DNA of 64,000 nt from Hygrophila difformis (Eukaryota > Streptophyta > Magnoliopsida > Lamiales > Acanthaceae): contig JAOANR010000013.1 in the NCBI GenBank assembly GCA_030278955.1, forward strand, positions 45,916,191 through 45,980,190, written 5' to 3'. Positions 61,938 to 64,000 of the stretch are shown piece by piece. Made by a program: the position numbers and the translations under genes. The notes beneath the pieces were generated by a model. That model was not told where the DNA came from. It made no database searches and was given only the letters and a program-made list of their open reading frames with translations. Within the stretch, counting starts at the first letter, position 1; each line of letters opens with the position of its first letter.

Positions 61938-62720
61938 ATTTGAAAAGTTTCGTGGAATTCTTCATGAAGGAGAAATAGATAAACGTGTTCTGTTCTTAAT
62001 TGAAAGCCTCTTTGCTTTGCGAAAGGCGAAGTTCCAGATGAGTTTGAAACTAGATGATGCCAGGAACCTAAATTCATAAAATGTGGGTTGCTTCTTGTAT
62101 ACACTCATTAGAATAATATGCTCAATCAACTCAACTATTTTGTATGAATTCAATTTCATTCGAGGGTACCCGGCTGTTTGACCAGAATTGGATCTGGTGG
62201 AGTCGGAGGATCAATTGACTCATGCAGTGTCCCAAGATGATGAGATGGATACTGAGATCACTTTGGGTATACACTGGCCTTCACTAACTCTTATTATTTT
62301 CATTTTTGCCTTGAGTAACTGTTATCTTATTACTGTTCTTTTTCCTGCTCTCCGGATATCTTTAAGCCGGATTCCGAATATTTAGAAAATGAGCAGCGAT
62401 ATGAAGAATTGAATAAGCCAACACTGGATGAAGAATCTGAAGATCAAGCAGCAGAATCAGATTCTGATATAAATTCAGAAGATGAGGATGATGAAGAGTC
62501 TGAGGAAAAGGATGAAGAGGAGATGAAAATAAAGGCTGGGAGAGAGACAAATTTGGTCAATCTTCGAAGAATGATATATTTGACGATCATGCTAAGTGTT
62601 GATTTTGAAGAAGCAGAGCATAAATTACTTAAAATCAATTACTTAAATCAAACTGGAGCCTGCCGAGGAGCTTGGTATTGCGATTTTCTTAGACAGGCAT
62701 TTTCCATCTTTTTGTGAATA
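61938..62720 (+). pseudogene. Captured CWC22 (spliceosome MIF4G protein) fragment
   Basis: CWC22 couples splicing to exon-junction complex loading. The visible pieces are KFRGILHEGEIDKRVLFLIE and SLFALRKAKFQ (61942-62035), DLVESEDQLTHAVSQDDEMD (about 62191-62266), the acidic linker SEDQAAESDSDINSEDEDDE (about 62437 on) and NLVNLRRMIYLTIMLSVDFE then EAEHKLLKI (62548-62635), which starts the MA3 domain. Frame breaks separate the pieces, and the N-terminal MIF4G part and most of the MA3 domain are missing. Confidence 0.85.
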
Positions 62721-62976
62721 TAACAGGTATAATCCAATCTTTTCAGCATGCGTTGATACATTGAGTTTTTTATTGGCTAGAGATTGAACACAATCTTTTG
62801 ACCATGTTATATACATTGTTTTAAATATTCTTGAAATTTTTGAAATTTCGATCCAAATTTTGGGTTCGGGTTTTAAAAACTTCTTTTAACATAATAAGTA
62901 TTATATAAGGAAACCAAGTGCATTCATCTACCATTATTTCTTCTTTCTTCATGGGCAGTTGTACGTCCTAAATACG

Positions 62977-63002
62977 CTGTGCATCGCACAGTTTTTAGCT
63001 AG
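62977..63002 (+). terminator. Helitron 3' hairpin and CTAG end
   Basis: A 6-bp perfect stem (CTGTGC / GCACAG) with a 3-nt loop, then TTTTTAG and CTAG. This is the rolling-circle termination signal of Helitrons. Confidence 0.85.
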
Positions 63003-63071
63003 TATATATAGATATAGATAGATTGTATTTTTTTCTAGATTTTTTATTTTAATTATGTGAGTGAGGTTGTT

Positions 63072-63331
63072 GAAAATAATTTAAAATTTTAAAAGTATTA
63101 TAGATTATAGATTTAGGGAGTACATATGATATAAGTGAGTTTGTTGAAATTAAATATTAGATTATATATATTATAGATTTAGGGTGTATATATGATTGAT
63201 GTAGTTGAATTAGATTATATATATGTATATATTAGATTTAGTGAGTATATATGACTGTTGAAATTGAAGGAAAAAGTCGGATGAGATGTTAAAAACAGGG
63301 GGTGGGGAAGTGGGGGGAAATTAGACTATAT
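63072..63331. repeat. Right member of the direct repeat pair that brackets the Helitron
   Basis: About 260 bp similar to 53447-53726 in the same orientation, ending GGGGGGAAATTAGACTATAT. After this point the two copies diverge: the left one runs into the Helitron start, the right one into TATATA-rich DNA. Confidence 0.8.
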
Positions 63332-63467
63332 AAATTTTTTATATATATAGATATAGATATATATATATATTTCTTTTTTTTTTTCGTTTTACACTTCTAA
63401 CAAATATGCAAAAGCTGTCCAATATAGTATATTTTATTCATTCAGTCACCTTTAGAATTGAGCTATA

Positions 63468-63588
63468 GGGGATGTTTGGGAGTCAGCGGATTCGCCAGCA
63501 GATAGCAGATTCGGAGAGAGAACTGTGAGACAATATGCTCTTCCAATATGCTATATACTGGCCAATATGCTGTCATCCAAACAGCCCC
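63468..63588. mobile_element. Small MITE-like insertion
   Basis: The ends GGGGATGTTTGG and CCAAACAGCCCC are inverted, with ata on both sides (63465-63467 and 63589-63591). At 121 bp it is short and the family is uncertain. Confidence 0.5.
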
Positions 63589-63852
63589 ATAAGCTGATTA
63601 TTTATTTTGTTCAAATGTGAGGCTCGGGTCAATGATAGATGTGGGATTTATAAAAATCAATACATCAAATAAAACATGGCAAACGAATATTACAATACAA
63701 TATAGTATTACGGGAGAAGTTAGGGTGCAACTATGAGATTTGACATGATGTACTACGGCTTTTTTCAACCGTTGATTAGCTTTTTAAATCAACGGTTGAG
63801 ATGAACTGGAAAGGTAATTATGTCATATTACTCCAAAATATATTTTAATACA

Positions 63853-63980
63853 TTTTCAGCGACAAGGTATGTAATTTTCAGCGATTTTGTTGTTTAATAT
63901 ATTATTTTCAGCGACATGCAAATTATTTTCAGCGCGTCTTCCGTGTATTTTTAGCGATGGAGTGTAGTATATTTCAGCGA
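63853..63980. repeat. Clustered TTTTCAGCGA direct repeats
   Basis: Six copies or close variants at 63853, 63875, 63905, 63926, 63949 and 63971, all in one orientation, at uneven spacings of about 21-30 bp. This looks like a subterminal repeat region of an element that runs past the window edge. A short inverted pair, TTCAACCGTTGATT / AATCAACGGTTGAG, precedes it (63766-63801). Confidence 0.65.
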
Positions 63981-64000
63981 CTTCGTAAAAGTTGAAACCC

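Larger units (their letters stand above)
53735..63002 (+). mobile_element. Non-autonomous Helitron carrying fragments of four host genes
   Basis: The left end is TCTGTCTACTATTATAAG after a host A. The right end is a hairpin CTGTGC-atc-GCACAG (62977-62991) followed, after TTTTTAG, by CTAG before a host T (63003). A 5' TC, a hairpin near the 3' end, a CTRR terminus and insertion between A and T are Helitron hallmarks. There is no target duplication and no RepHel gene. Inside, pieces of SCD1, an EXECUTER2-like gene, WDR3/UTP12 and CWC22 lie in the same direction, with introns kept, which fits Helitron gene capture at the DNA level. Confidence 0.88.

Noticed and set aside
1..64000. CRISPR arrays, bacterial operons, rRNA genes
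   Set aside because: None seen; the introns, NAC/AP2-B3 genes and plant transposons identify plant nuclear DNA.

Overview
This is a plant nuclear window, most likely from a eudicot and plausibly an asterid such as a member of Lamiales. The lineage is an inference from protein style and repeat types and was not tested. It is AT-rich, gene-poor and repeat-dense. Three apparently intact host genes are visible: SOG1, the NAC-family master regulator of the plant DNA damage response (1031-3828, +, six exons); a very short DEVIL/ROTUNDIFOLIA-LIKE peptide gene (6637-6780, -); and a single-exon AP2-B3 RAV/TEMPRANILLO-type repressor (43868-44893, +).

Almost everything else that can be read is mobile DNA. 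From left to right: a Tourist-like MITE in front of SOG1; Stowaway MITEs (8.6, 13.0, 13.7 and 21.5 kb, then four packed at 41.3-42.9 kb just upstream of the RAV gene); a palindromic AAGATC-rich MITE family with two copies (9.5 and 50.8 kb); a tRNA-type SINE with a 16-bp target duplication (10.0 kb); a tandemly doubled MITE (10.6-11.5 kb); and a complete Ty1/copia LTR retrotransposon (14225-19925) whose two LTRs look identical but whose pol carries two in-frame stops. A nested stack follows at 23620-25863: a Mutator-type long-TIR element holding a hAT MITE and a CACTA element.

A 10.2-kb Mutator-like element (25964-36172) has a perfect 9-bp target duplication. It carries three open genes: a 710-aa transposase, a 136-aa GRF zinc-finger membrane protein, and a convergent seven-exon, 911-aa Ulp1/C48-like protease gene. 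Further on are a 5'-truncated SINE, two hAT MITEs (38.7 and 47.5 kb), a full SINE (46.4 kb) and a second CACTA element (51518-53033).

The right-hand 9.3 kb (53735-63002) has Helitron ends (TC at the left; a hairpin plus CTAG at the right, between host A and T). It holds decayed, intron-containing pieces of four unrelated host genes, all in the same orientation: SCD1, an EXECUTER2-like gene, WDR3/UTP12 and CWC22. The window ends in a cluster of TTTTCAGCGA repeats that probably continues beyond it.

The most notable items are the intact three-gene Mutator-like element, the four-gene Helitron capture, and the two CACTA elements that share a core with tRNA-like modules but have switched their subterminal repeat motif.
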